A DNA stretch of 61,102 nt from Chlamydiales bacterium (GCA_022601445.1 JAJACP010000011.1:1-61102), one strand, 5' to 3'; numbered from the stretch's first letter, positions 42,912-53,797 are shown. Notes: generated by a model not told the origin, from the sequence alone. Numbers and translations: made by a program.

Positions 42912-45737
42912 TTACGTTTTTGTAAAGAACTGTCCATACTCAGATGGAACCGTGTAAAGTCCCCACTCTTGTCGATCGACTCCATTCAAGTAACGACGCC
43001 ATTGCACGATCGGCTTCCCTTCGCTACCACAATCATCGAAGCGCCAAAATTCGACGTTCCCGGTCCCTGGATTCACGGTGAAACCAAAGGTGTTTTTCAC
43101 CCAGTTAGTATCTGCGATTAAAAACGGCTCAGGGTATGCAAAACCCAGTTTTTGCATCGCCCCTGTAATCTTTTGGTGAAAGGGAATCGAAGAACGCGTT
43201 GAGCCTGTTACTTGAATCAAGAGTGCCTTCGCACTATCCCGCAGCTGCGCAGCTGAAAAAATCTGATACCGTCCCACATCCAAGGTCTCAATACGCTCAT
43301 CTAGCTGAGCATAAAATCGGTCATCAATTTCCTCAATAGCCTTAAATATGGAGCGCAGCCTGTCTGTAAGTGCGTGTTCAGGGAATAGAGGAAGAGAGCG
43401 GTAGAGGATGGCATCAAGCTCCTCAGCAATGAGTCCTGGACGGAGCCACTTTTCATATGAAAGCGCGCGGATCACATACTCTCTAAATTCATTGGAGCGC
43501 ATGGAGTAGGGGAATCCCTTCAAAATAGTTTGCACATGAGCTTGGTAACCAGAGGGAATAAAGTTGAGAAGCTCCGAAAAAACAAAATCCATCATCCGGC
43601 TATCGAGAATATTCTCGTCGAGAAAACGTTGCTGTGGATGGTTCCAGAGATCGCGAATCCAGGTATAGGTATAGAGATCGCTTTCCCAAGCTTGGCGAAA
43701 GAGGTTCCAACCCGGCTTACATAAAAAAGCATGAGTTGGCGAGGAGGCAAGCAAGGAGCGGTCCTGCTCCTGTTCATAGAGTCTCTGTGTGCTGTGTGGC
43801 AACTCGCGCATTGTATCAATGAAAAAAGCAAGTAGCTCTGTTGGACTCTCCACCCAACGTCTCACTTCCGTTGGAGGGTGAGAACTTCCATAGTAACAAC
43901 TGATGAGTGTTCCCATTGTTCCACCGGAAACATAAACCCACGGTTTGCGCTTGACTTGCTCTAGACTCTTTAAAGGCTCTTTGTAGGCCCGGGCTAGCCG
44001 AGAATACGACGATTCAAGAAATTCGGGACGCTTAATGGTCGTGATGATCGTCGTCACAAGCTCAGAAAGCTCTTGTTCAATCCCCTCCATCTCAGGCAAA
44101 TGCCTGAGCTCATTTTCTGTCGCTACAAAAAAGGCGCTCAGATGCTGGATATACTCAGCAGAATTATGGATCAGACTCCAGAGAGCCGTGTGCGCCCTAC
44201 CGTGCTTGTAAAGCAGCCGAAAACCGGCAGGACTATCATCATAAAGAGTGGAGTTCACATCCAGCATTTCGGCATCGTAAACCTCTTGGAAGTAGTCTTT
44301 CATCTTCTTCCCATAAAAATCGACTAAAAAGGGGAAAAGCTTGGAGAGTCTTTGCCCTTTATCGTGCGCCTCATCTCTCTCACTTAAAGTGCGATTAATC
44401 TCCTGCTGTCGCAATCTGTAGTCAGCACGCAACCACTCCAATTCTGAAGCAGAAGCCCTTCGAATACGTCCCTCCACATATTTGGCTTGGGCAAAAAGAT
44501 GGTCGTAGCGCGACTGATACTCTTCAAGCTCATCATTGAGTTGATCTATCTTCTTTTGTAAATACTCTTGAATGCTCTGCCCAATTCCAAATGGTTCTTC
44601 TGGCTCAATGCCTAAGCTGATGTAGAGATTCCACCGCGCACAATCGGCCTTAGACTCCGAAAGGGAGGCTAAAGTGAATTCCCAGGACTTAAGCAATGCA
44701 TTATCTGTAAGAGATTTGAATGCATTTTTTCCTTTTTCATAATCATTTAAAAACTGCGTGCATGCGGCCCCTTTTCCAGCCTGCTGATGCGGCGTTTGGA
44801 TCATGATTTGATGCGCAAGTCCCTCAACAGGCCTTTCTTGGTGCTCCTTTACCTCTTCTTCTGTAACACCATGTCGACCTAATAGAGCTTGCTTGAGGAA
44901 TGTATCGGCTGTGACCAGAGAAAAAGGATCGAATTTTTCAATCCAATCCGAAGATTCTGCAAACGGATTTTCTAATCGTGACGCCTCAAAAGCGGCTTTT
45001 AGACCAGGTGAGGAAATCACGCTCTTAAGTGGATCGCGACCTAAAGAGGAGAAAGGAATCGGACGGTAGAGATCACCTGCTCCCCAGTTCACACTTAGAG
45101 GCACTGTATACTCGACGCCTTCATAGACGCGTGTGAGCCTTCCAGTGGCAAAAAGTTGCCCAATATCAGATAGAAATTGCAGAGGCTGCTCTTGCTGAAT
45201 CATAATCGCTGGCGCTGTTGCAAAACAGGACCCCACACTTTGACGCAACTCAGTAAGAAGTGCCGAAAAGGCAGCTCTGCGCGCATGTGCGTGGGTAATC
45301 GGGGTTTTTTCAGAAATAAAAAGGGTTTCACGAATCAGCTGAATCGCACCTTGATGGTTTTCTGGGCGGTAAATCCGTTTGAGTGTTTTGCTATAAACCT
45401 GCTCTTTAGAAAAGAGACGTAGAACTTTAAGAACGTGAGTAAGACGGTGCGCATCGTGATGTCGATTGGGGCCTAAAGAGTGACTCTCGCTTTCCAAAAG
45501 GCGCATCGCCTTCAGAAGCACTCGCCGCTTAAGCTCCCCTTTTTCATCGATCAGGTAGGTGGCAAGCTCTCGTGCCATATGGGTATTACGCCAAGACCAA
45601 CTCTCTTGAAAGTGGGTTTGATCAAATTCAGTGCAGAGCGTGATCGATTCATTACAGAGCAAATCTTCCAGAGGATCAGCATATGTTCTGGCTCCCGCGG
45701 CTCTTTCAAAACTCTCTTTTAGAAATCGAAACATCAT
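42912..45737 (-). CDS. CT590-like large chlamydial protein with papain-like cysteine motif
   Basis: The 941-residue protein matches in size and position CT590 of Chlamydia trachomatis, which lies in the eno-rsbU-CT589 neighbourhood. No assigned domain is obvious. ELRQSVGSCFATAPAIM at residues about 163-179 resembles the active-site block of papain-type peptidases (Q...GSCWAF). Candidate His residues occur later, for example SSPTHAFLCKPGW near 690, but a full triad cannot be proven. A coiled-coil stretch lies at about 390-460. It overlaps the upstream RsbU-like gene by ATGA. It is probably cytoplasmic or type III secreted, since no signal peptide is seen. Confidence 0.65.
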   Translation of the reverse strand: MMFRFLKESFERAAGARTYADPLEDLLCNESITLCTEFDQTHFQESWSWRNTHMARELATYLIDEKGELKRRVLLKAMRLLESESHSLGPNRHHDAHRLTHVLKVLRLFSKEQVYSKTLKRIYRPENHQGAIQLIRETLFISEKTPITHAHARRAAFSALLTELRQSVGSCFATAPAIMIQQEQPLQFLSDIGQLFATGRLTRVYEGVEYTVPLSVNWGAGDLYRPIPFSSLGRDPLKSVISSPGLKAAFEASRLENPFAESSDWIEKFDPFSLVTADTFLKQALLGRHGVTEEEVKEHQERPVEGLAHQIMIQTPHQQAGKGAACTQFLNDYEKGKNAFKSLTDNALLKSWEFTLASLSESKADCARWNLYISLGIEPEEPFGIGQSIQEYLQKKIDQLNDELEEYQSRYDHLFAQAKYVEGRIRRASASELEWLRADYRLRQQEINRTLSERDEAHDKGQRLSKLFPFLVDFYGKKMKDYFQEVYDAEMLDVNSTLYDDSPAGFRLLYKHGRAHTALWSLIHNSAEYIQHLSAFFVATENELRHLPEMEGIEQELSELVTTIITTIKRPEFLESSYSRLARAYKEPLKSLEQVKRKPWVYVSGGTMGTLISCYYGSSHPPTEVRRWVESPTELLAFFIDTMRELPHSTQRLYEQEQDRSLLASSPTHAFLCKPGWNLFRQAWESDLYTYTWIRDLWNHPQQRFLDENILDSRMMDFVFSELLNFIPSGYQAHVQTILKGFPYSMRSNEFREYVIRALSYEKWLRPGLIAEELDAILYRSLPLFPEHALTDRLRSIFKAIEEIDDRFYAQLDERIETLDVGRYQIFSAAQLRDSAKALLIQVTGSTRSSIPFHQKITGAMQKLGFAYPEPFLIADTNWVKNTFGFTVNPGTGNVEFWRFDDCGSEGKPIVQWRRYLNGVDRQEWGLYTVPSEYGQFFTKT

Positions 45738-47650
45738 TCAATTTTTAGCGCCACAATGGTCACCTCTTCGATCTGAGAGGCACTTCCGGTAAAAGACTGT
45801 AGTTCAGCAGTCAACCCCTCAACTGCTTGCCCCGCCGTTGTCCATTTTTGGCGTTGTAGGCATTGTTTCAAGCGCTTTTTAGAAAAAGATTGGCCCTTGT
45901 CATTGATCGCTTCGGTTAAACCATTTGTGTAAAAAAGAACTAAATCTCCACTTGCAAGCTGAATCGAATCAGAAACAAAGTCACTAGATTCTTGCAGCCC
46001 AAGCGCCACACCTGAATGCTCTAAAGTGACCAAACTTCCATCCACTTTACGCACAATAGGAGGAACATGGCCACATGAATAATACGAAAGAATTTTAGAT
46101 TGAGCATGATACGTCGCTGCGAATATCGTCACGAACATTCCCGTATCGCCCGTATCTGCGGTAAATGCATCATTAGTGCGACTGAGGATTTCAGCAGGAT
46201 TATCGATCAGCCGAGCATACGTGCGAAACAAACTACGGGCAGAAAGAGCATAGAGACAAGGTGAAATTCCTTTTCCTGCCGCATCAGCCACGCTAATCAT
46301 CAAAATCTCTTCACCAGCATTGGAAAGACGGGAGAGATACCCATAAAAGTCTCCTCCTGCCTCATTCGCAGGCAAATAGGTTCCGGCCACCTCAGCCCCA
46401 GAGATTTTTGGAACCTGAGAGGGGAGCAAGCTACGCTGCACCTGCTTTCCGATGGCGACTTCTCTTTGATACATCTCTTTTTTAACTCGCTCATCTTCTG
46501 CTTTTTGGATATTTTCCAACAAAATAACTAATGTATTGTTGAATATCTCTCCCAAAATATTGATCTCAAAACCAAACGGTTGCTTTTCAAATCGGACATC
46601 AAGGTTCCCCTCACTCACCTCACCCATCAAGTAGGAGAGTTGTCTAAGGGGGCGTGAGATCCAGAGTGAAAGCAGATAAGTCACCCCACCACCAGTGACC
46701 AATATCACACCGTAGATTGAGTAGATGAAGAGAAAGTGACGCACAGCTTCGGCAAAAAATTCCTCTTTTGCGGAGTAAGCGATCACAGAGATTCCAAAAT
46801 CAGAAATAAAAGAGCGATAGGCAATTTGCACCTGATCGGCAAAAATAAATTCGAAAAAGGGGGGATCTTCTCCTTTAATGACCGGAACTGGCTTCGGAGG
46901 GAGAAAACGGCTCCCTAATTGACTGGATGCCAGAATCTCCTTTTTTCGCACTGAGGTAAGCGGATCGAAGTAATTGCCCACAAGGTTTGCATCAGTTGCG
47001 GCAAAAACAATCCCATCGGCATTCAGAATCGCAAAATCGATGTTATTTTTTTCCTTTGCTGTCGACAGCAAAGAGCCCAATTGCCCCTCAATTTCTGCCC
47101 GTGCCATCAGAATGGCAGCTGGTTCTCCCGTTTGATTTGAGCTCACCACGCGCGCCAAAAAAACGTACGGAACATAACGCTTTTCCTCTTGATCATAGAT
47201 GTAGCGAACAAAGCTTCCTTCTCCCGTTTCCACAACTCGATCCAGCTTGCGAAAGCTAGTAAAAAAAGTATCCACAAAAGTCTCTGAGCTCGCTGCAATG
47301 ATTTTGAACTCATCTCCTTTAGATAAATTGAGAAGAAAAAGTTCGAACTCATCACCGATATGAGCCGCCTCAGCGAGCTGCTCACTAAGATGATCAGGTT
47401 CTGTAGTGGGCAGTTGATCTTCCAAGTTGAGAAGATGGATCAATTCTTTGAGTAAAACCTGCTTGATCGGCTGGATTTCAGTCAGGGTAAAGGTGCGGAA
47501 ATGAGCCGCCTCCCTAAGATCTGTTTTGGCCTTATCGATCGTATCATCATACGAATTTTGAAAGAAAATAAACGAATCGATCAAAAGTGGAAGAGCCAGC
47601 ACAAGAAAGCTGATCACCAAGACGCGGAGAGTGAAAGACTGTTTAATCAT
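45734..47650 (-). CDS. RsbU-like protein with degenerate PP2C phosphatase domain
   Basis: The layout equals that of its neighbour: an N-terminal helix (about 9-30), a periplasmic sensor domain, a second helix (about 307-328), HAMP, and a SpoIIE/PP2C domain (about 395-638). Three metal-ligand positions are changed: GGDFYG (436-437) instead of GGDFYD, YTNG (574-577) instead of YTDG, and IEEVTIV (628-629) instead of the paired Asp. Loss of these acids predicts little or no phosphatase activity. The substrate-side motif VADAAGKG is kept. It may act as a sensor or a decoy for the RsbV-type partner. It sits 4 bp after the intact paralogue and overlaps the CT590-like gene. It probably corresponds to CT589 by position. 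Confidence 0.82.
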   Translation of the reverse strand: MIKQSFTLRVLVISFLVLALPLLIDSFIFFQNSYDDTIDKAKTDLREAAHFRTFTLTEIQPIKQVLLKELIHLLNLEDQLPTTEPDHLSEQLAEAAHIGDEFELFLLNLSKGDEFKIIAASSETFVDTFFTSFRKLDRVVETGEGSFVRYIYDQEEKRYVPYVFLARVVSSNQTGEPAAILMARAEIEGQLGSLLSTAKEKNNIDFAILNADGIVFAATDANLVGNYFDPLTSVRKKEILASSQLGSRFLPPKPVPVIKGEDPPFFEFIFADQVQIAYRSFISDFGISVIAYSAKEEFFAEAVRHFLFIYSIYGVILVTGGGVTYLLSLWISRPLRQLSYLMGEVSEGNLDVRFEKQPFGFEINILGEIFNNTLVILLENIQKAEDERVKKEMYQREVAIGKQVQRSLLPSQVPKISGAEVAGTYLPANEAGGDFYGYLSRLSNAGEEILMISVADAAGKGISPCLYALSARSLFRTYARLIDNPAEILSRTNDAFTADTGDTGMFVTIFAATYHAQSKILSYYSCGHVPPIVRKVDGSLVTLEHSGVALGLQESSDFVSDSIQLASGDLVLFYTNGLTEAINDKGQSFSKKRLKQCLQRQKWTTAGQAVEGLTAELQSFTGSASQIEEVTIVALKIE

Positions 47651-47654
47651 GTGT

Positions 47655-49577
47655 CTATTCTATTTTCATTACCAAAAGGGTGATGTCATCATGCTGAGGC
47701 GCTTTTCCCGCAAAATCATTAACATCTGCGACAATGCGCCTAACGAGTGCGGAAGCACTCTTTTCTCCTTCATTTTCAATCAGCTGAATTAATCTTTCCT
47801 CGCTGTAAAGCTCAAATTCTTCATCATGAGCCTCAGTGATTCCATCTGTGTAAAGAACAACAACATCTCCACTATGGAGCTGAATCGATTCAGCTTGTTG
47901 ATTTTCAGTTGGAAGCACCCCCATAGCCATCCCATGATGCCGCATGATTTCAACCGCTCCATTGGCTCGCCTGACGATGGGAGGATTGTGGCCAGCTGAA
48001 AAGTAGTGAAAAAGCCCTGTCTGCTTATCGTAGACACCGATCATCACCGTCACAAACATTCCTGTTTCCTCTGTATCAAGAGTAAAGAGATTGTTTGTAT
48101 CTGACACCGCTCTGCCCACATCGTCATACTCTTTCATATACGTGCGCAGCATATTGCGTACACTTAATGAGTAAAAACAAGCCTGCACCCCTTTTCCTGA
48201 AGCGTCAGCAACGGCAACAACCAGCTGGGAGGCTCCTTCTTCTGTCTCTTTGACAAAAACATCGTAAAAATCGCCTCCTACTTCGATGGCAGGAATATAG
48301 ACCTCAGCAACCTCCACACCAGGATAGTGCGGCATCTGCTGCGGAAGCAGACTCCTCTGTACCTGCTGTCCCAATCTCAGCTCTTGTGCGAACGTCTCTC
48401 TTTTTATCCGCTCTTCTTCAGCGACTTTTTTCTGTTCGAGCAGAGCATCAACCATCTCATTAAAAATCGAGCCCAAAACATTAATTTCAAAACCCATTGG
48501 ATCTTTCTGATACCGCTGTTTCGAATCTCCTTTTTGAATCTCCTGCATCACCACGCTTAAGTTTTGAATCGGACGGGCCATCCGCATGGTCAACAAATAA
48601 GCGACAATTCCTCCTATGATCAAAATCAATCCGTAGACGCTGTAAATATTAAAAAAGCTCACCACAGGAGAGTGGAAAATCTCATCTTTAGACGCATAGG
48701 TTAAAAGGGCAAAATCGGCTTCAGGTAACTTTTTGACATAGCCGATTTGCGTCTCTCCTTTCCACTCAAACTCCGTGAACGGATAGCCAATTTCTCCGAC
48801 CACCTTCAAAGGGTTTTCAGGAAGTGCTCCTTTCACAAAGTTATTCTCTTTTAGAAAACGGGCACGAAAATCTGGATCAAGTGGAAGAAAGTGGTTGAAA
48901 CGGAGCTCTGGATCCGTAGCCGCAATGACAATCGAAGAGGGAAGCAGAAGAGCAAAACGGACAGGATAACGGTGATCATCCTGCTGGAGAATCTCATTGA
49001 GCTTATCTGAAATGTTGTCTGAAACAGCCAACACACCGATCGCCTTCTCTTCATCCGACGCGTGCACCAGGTGCGCCACAATAAAATAAGGGTCTAAATC
49101 TTTAGCATCAAAAGAAATGTATCCTTTAAACCCTCTCTCTACTGAATCGGGTTGAATAGGATCATATTTGAAAAATTCTGTATAATTTTTTCCAATATAG
49201 GATTCTAAACTAGAAGCTGTTACAATGTACTCTTTGTCATCAGTGATTTTAAGGAGAAAAATCCCAAAAAAATCTCCGACCTCAGCTAGAGTCGCCAGTC
49301 TTTTGTTTAATTCTTGATTTGTTTGATCTGGAAAATCTGTTTGCAGGTTAAGAAAGTAGGTCATCACTTCCAGCAGAGGCTTGTTGAGTGGCTGAATTTG
49401 CTCAAGAGGAAGCTCTCTTAGGTGGGCGACCTCGACCAGATAGCCCTTTGCATCAGCAACAGCGTGCTCATACCGTTTTTGCACCAGGATAAATGAGTCC
49501 ACTAAAAGGGGGAAGGCAAGTAGAATAAAGCTGATACCGAGAAGGCGGAACCCAATAGACTTTCTAAATGGAATCAT
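47655..49577 (-). CDS. rsbU: RsbU serine phosphatase, membrane sensor of the partner-switch pathway
   Basis: The 640-residue protein has an N-terminal helix (about 11-32), a periplasmic domain (about 33-305), a second helix (about 307-330), a HAMP linker (MARPIQNLSVVMQEIQKGD), and a SpoIIE-type PP2C domain. The catalytic acids are all present: VGGDFYD (433-439), VADASGKG, YTDG (576-579) and HDD (629-631). In chlamydiae RsbU dephosphorylates RsbV to free the kinase RsbW and tune sigma-66 activity; in C. trachomatis the sensor domain has been linked to TCA-cycle metabolites. It is the first gene of a three-gene operon and is divergent from spoU with 20 bp between starts. Confidence 0.88.
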   Translation of the reverse strand: MIPFRKSIGFRLLGISFILLAFPLLVDSFILVQKRYEHAVADAKGYLVEVAHLRELPLEQIQPLNKPLLEVMTYFLNLQTDFPDQTNQELNKRLATLAEVGDFFGIFLLKITDDKEYIVTASSLESYIGKNYTEFFKYDPIQPDSVERGFKGYISFDAKDLDPYFIVAHLVHASDEEKAIGVLAVSDNISDKLNEILQQDDHRYPVRFALLLPSSIVIAATDPELRFNHFLPLDPDFRARFLKENNFVKGALPENPLKVVGEIGYPFTEFEWKGETQIGYVKKLPEADFALLTYASKDEIFHSPVVSFFNIYSVYGLILIIGGIVAYLLTMRMARPIQNLSVVMQEIQKGDSKQRYQKDPMGFEINVLGSIFNEMVDALLEQKKVAEEERIKRETFAQELRLGQQVQRSLLPQQMPHYPGVEVAEVYIPAIEVGGDFYDVFVKETEEGASQLVVAVADASGKGVQACFYSLSVRNMLRTYMKEYDDVGRAVSDTNNLFTLDTEETGMFVTVMIGVYDKQTGLFHYFSAGHNPPIVRRANGAVEIMRHHGMAMGVLPTENQQAESIQLHSGDVVVLYTDGITEAHDEEFELYSEERLIQLIENEGEKSASALVRRIVADVNDFAGKAPQHDDITLLVMKIE

Positions 49578-49597
49578 GAGCCGAATAATAAAGTGAA

Positions 49598-50329
49598 ATG
49601 TTTAAAACGCAAATTGTAAGTACACACAATCCTGTTATCAAACACCTGGTCAAACTACGCACCAATGCGCGTTATCGAATAGAGCAGGGGCACGTTGTGA
49701 TTTCCGGATTGAAATTAGTGGCCGAGCTATCAGAAGTGCTCCCACCTTCACGTTTGTTTAGTTTAGAGCCTCTACCGATACCTCATATTCGCGTTTCGGA
49801 ATCCGTGATGAAGAAAATCACAGGCCTTCCCTCTCCAGAAGGAATGGCTGCCGAATTCCCTTTTCCTGAGGCTACATCGCTCAAAAACAAGGCTCCTCTT
49901 CTCGTTCTCGATCGGATTACTGATCCGGGGAACATGGGCACCTTGCTACGCACCGCTTTGGCTCTTGGTTGGAAAGGGGTGTTTTTTCTTCCCGGTTGTG
50001 TGGATCCCTTTCATGAGAAGGTGATCCGCGCCTCTCGAGGAGCGCTTTTTTACCTTCCGTGGCAAGAGGGAGATTGGGAGCAACTCAGAGAGCTGCCTCA
50101 CACCGCTTACACAGCCGACATTGAAGGGCGCCCGCTTCCTGAGGTTGCTCCAAATGAAAACAGCATGCTTGTGCTGAGCAATGAAGCGCAAGGCATCTCT
50201 CCAGAGGGTGCAGAGCTAGGTGAACGGGTCACCATTCCTATGCCAGGCAAGATGGAATCTCTGAACGTTGCCATTTCTGGCGCCATCATGATGTATGCGT
50301 TAACCAGCCTGAGAGGAGATCGTGAGTAA
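49598..50329 (+). CDS. SpoU/TrmH-family RNA 2'-O-methyltransferase
   Basis: The 243-residue protein has a short N-terminal RNA-binding part (NPVIKHLVKLRTNARYR, VISGLKLVAEL) and the knotted SPOUT methyltransferase domain. Its motifs are LVLDRITDPGNMGTLLRTA, MLVLSNEAQGIS and VTIPMPGKMESLNVAISGAI, which together bind SAM and form the trefoil knot. It should methylate a ribose in rRNA or tRNA; the target is unknown. Its stop overlaps the GTG start of rsgA by 8 bp. Confidence 0.88.
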   Translation: MFKTQIVSTHNPVIKHLVKLRTNARYRIEQGHVVISGLKLVAELSEVLPPSRLFSLEPLPIPHIRVSESVMKKITGLPSPEGMAAEFPFPEATSLKNKAPLLVLDRITDPGNMGTLLRTALALGWKGVFFLPGCVDPFHEKVIRASRGALFYLPWQEGDWEQLRELPHTAYTADIEGRPLPEVAPNENSMLVLSNEAQGISPEGAELGERVTIPMPGKMESLNVAISGAIMMYALTSLRGDRE

Positions 50330-51389
50330 GCTTTTTGAAGAAGAAGACTTTTCTGAGAGCCGTAAAGAGCACAAAACGGCGCGCAAAAGAGCGTCTAAAA
50401 AAGATCGCTCGAAGTACAAAAAAACCGACTCCGAAAAAAAAGAGCGCCACGACAAGCTTGCAACAGAAAAAAAGCTCTCCAAAAACCAGAATCTGTTGCG
50501 TGGCCGCGTCCTTGCCATCACCCCAGACGGCATTTCTGTTCAATATGAAGACAACGTCTATCTCTGTACACTGCGCGGCGCTTTAAAAAAAGAGATCAAC
50601 CGGGCTAAAAATCTCGTTACTGTTGGGGATTTTGTTTTATTCGAAGAGGGCTCGATTGCTCACGTAGAGGAAAGAGTCTCCGTGCTTTCGCGGCAAGACA
50701 ATCTGCGCAGGCGTCAAATGCAGCTTATTGCAGCCAATATTGATCAAGTTCTGATCACCGTTTCGGTCGTCCAACCCCATTTGAAACCCCATCTAATCGA
50801 TCGCTACATCATCGCCACCTACAAAGGGAAAATGGAGCCTGTGATTGTGATCAACAAAGTCGATCTGCTGGAAAAGGCAAGCGAAGAAGCAGAGCTCTTA
50901 ACGCACTGTCTAGAAACATACCGTGCGCTGGGAATTCCGATCCTGCCTATCAGCGCTGAAACAGGAGAGGGAATCGAACAGTTAAAAGAACAGATGCAGG
51001 GCCGCGCTTCGGTCTTTTCAGGACAATCAGGGGTGGGCAAGTCCTCTTTAATCAACACCATGACCGGTCTCGATCTAGCCGTTGCGGAGGTCGTTAAAAA
51101 GACGCGAAAAGGGACACATACCACCTCCTCCACCCATCTGATCCCTTTGAGTTTTGGAGGGTGGTGTATTGACACGCCCGGTATTCGCAGCTTTGGCGTT
51201 TGGGACCTCAAAAAAGAGGATGTAGAGTCGTATTTCCCAGAAATTCAGAAGGAGAGCCGGCACTGCCGCTTTCCTAATTGTAGCCATACGCATGAGCCAG
51301 GGTGCGCCCTTGAAGAGGCGCTTCAGTCTGGCAAGATCTCCGCTTTACGCTTTGATTCTTACCTCAAGCTTCTCAAAGAGCTTAAGTAA
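50322..51389 (+). CDS. rsgA: Ribosome small subunit GTPase RsgA
   Basis: RsgA is a late 30S assembly GTPase. The 355-residue product has a very basic N-terminal extension (about 1-60), an OB domain (GRVLAITPDGISVQYEDNVY), and a circularly permuted G domain with NKVD before GQSGVGKSSL and DTPG. A zinc knuckle follows (HCRFPNCSHTHEPGC). The start is GTG with GAGGAG a few bases upstream, overlapping the spoU end. The 3' end overlaps the convergent ECF sigma gene by 8 bp. Confidence 0.93.
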   Translation: MSKLFEEEDFSESRKEHKTARKRASKKDRSKYKKTDSEKKERHDKLATEKKLSKNQNLLRGRVLAITPDGISVQYEDNVYLCTLRGALKKEINRAKNLVTVGDFVLFEEGSIAHVEERVSVLSRQDNLRRRQMQLIAANIDQVLITVSVVQPHLKPHLIDRYIIATYKGKMEPVIVINKVDLLEKASEEAELLTHCLETYRALGIPILPISAETGEGIEQLKEQMQGRASVFSGQSGVGKSSLINTMTGLDLAVAEVVKKTRKGTHTTSSTHLIPLSFGGWCIDTPGIRSFGVWDLKKEDVESYFPEIQKESRHCRFPNCSHTHEPGCALEEALQSGKISALRFDSYLKLLKELK

Positions 51390-51909
51390 GGTCAGCGGGA
51401 TGGTTTTTGAAGTATTCGCGGACTTTAAGACGTGCATTGTGGAGGCGCGAACGCACCGTTCCATGTGGAATCCCCAACCGAGCCGCAATCTCCTTTTGCG
51501 GAAGATGTTCTAAATCATAAAGCTCAAATACAACTCGGTGTTTCTCATCTAAAGTTTTAAGAGCCTCTTTCACCTGCTCCACGAAGGCTCCTTCCTCCTC
51601 ATGCACCTCAGCAGAGAGAAGCTTTTCATTGAGCACATGCTCTTTGACATGTTGTTTCTTAAGGTAGTTAATGGAAAGATTGTGCGCGATGCGCCACACC
51701 CAAGTGGAAAACCGTGCCCGTTCTTGAAAGGCATCTAAATGCGCAAACGCACGGACAAACGTCTCTTGAGCTAAATCCTCGGCTATCCCCTCATCATGAA
51801 TCATGCGGAGACAGTGGTGATAAATCCGATCCCAATGCGCCCGCACCAAAAGGTCCATTGCCTCTTGATTTCCCGCCCGGCTTTGTTCAATCAACGCGTG
51901 TTCATCCAT
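51382..51909 (-). CDS. ECF-type RNA polymerase sigma factor
   Basis: The 175-residue protein (start MDEHALIEQ at 51909; an in-frame start at 51927 is possible) has sigma region 2, with AEDLAQETFVRAFAHLD and FSTWVWRIAHNLSINYLKK. Region 4 follows, with LPQKEIAARLGIPHGTVRSR and LHNARLKVREYF. No region 3 or extra C-terminal domain is present, as in group IV sigma factors. No anti-sigma gene lies next to it, so control is unclear. Chlamydiaceae have only sigma-66, sigma-54 and sigma-28, whereas some environmental chlamydiae carry ECF factors. It is divergent from enolase with 46 bp between starts. Confidence 0.9.
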   Translation of the reverse strand: MDEHALIEQSRAGNQEAMDLLVRAHWDRIYHHCLRMIHDEGIAEDLAQETFVRAFAHLDAFQERARFSTWVWRIAHNLSINYLKKQHVKEHVLNEKLLSAEVHEEEGAFVEQVKEALKTLDEKHRVVFELYDLEHLPQKEIAARLGIPHGTVRSRLHNARLKVREYFKNHPADLT

Positions 51910-51934
51910 TGTGGCAAATCCTAACAAGTTTTAA

Positions 51935-53221
<1,287 letters not shown>

Positions 53222-53227
53222 ATAAAA

Positions 53228-53252
53228 CTCTTGGTTGCGCCGCAACCAAGAG
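53228..53252. terminator. Bidirectional hairpin terminator between eno and the 53261 gene
   Basis: CTCTTGGTTGC and GCAACCAAGAG form a perfect 11-bp stem with a GCC loop. It is 6 bp after the eno stop. On the minus strand it is followed by TTTTATC, so it fits best as an intrinsic terminator of the minus-strand gene and may also serve eno. Confidence 0.7.
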
Positions 53253-53260
53253 ATTAAGTA

Positions 53261-53647
53261 CTAGGCGTAGAAATACTTCGCCCAACTGCCTTCTTCAAGT
53301 TCTCGAGTAGCATCTCCTATACCACTCTCATTTCTAGATGAAGGAATACCGCCGGTTCTCAGGCCGATTACACAACTCACACAGGGAATCACAAATAAGA
53401 GAGCAGCAAGCGCCCTGGTAAGTCCATGCCCTACATGGCTTACACCCCAATTAAAAGCACGTTCAGCCGTTCTACCAGATAAGGGAAAAACTAAAAGGCT
53501 AATCAACGCAATCACAGCACCCACAACAGATTCGACTAAACCAGCAATGGCTTTAAGTGCTGCTGGAATCGCCCCTAATACAGGGACTGCTGTAGCTCGT
53601 GAAAGATAGAGGTGCATCTGCTCTAGACGCTCATCAAGACGTTCCAT
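53261..53647 (-). CDS. Small membrane protein, possibly Inc-like
   Basis: The ATG at 53647 is preferred to an upstream in-frame start because AAGGAG lies seven bases before it. The 128-residue protein has two hydrophobic segments, at about 22-54 (VPVLGAIPAALKAIAGLVES, VVGAVIALISLLVFPL) and about 77-96 (ALAALLFVIPCVSCVIGL), with short polar ends. It is not recognised by sequence. Two-lobed hydrophobicity is compatible with an inclusion membrane or small inner-membrane protein. Confidence 0.5.
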   Translation of the reverse strand: MERLDERLEQMHLYLSRATAVPVLGAIPAALKAIAGLVESVVGAVIALISLLVFPLSGRTAERAFNWGVSHVGHGLTRALAALLFVIPCVSCVIGLRTGGIPSSRNESGIGDATRELEEGSWAKYFYA

Positions 53648-53797
53648 ACCATTTCTCCTTGTTGTTGGAAAGTTAACGTTCTGCAAGAGAGTGTGCCATC
53701 CGTTCTATTTATTTTCATTAACTTTTCGTTAAGACAAGCCTGAGATTTTATGAAATAAAATAGTATTATTTGTTACAATTAATTTGAGGTAATTACT

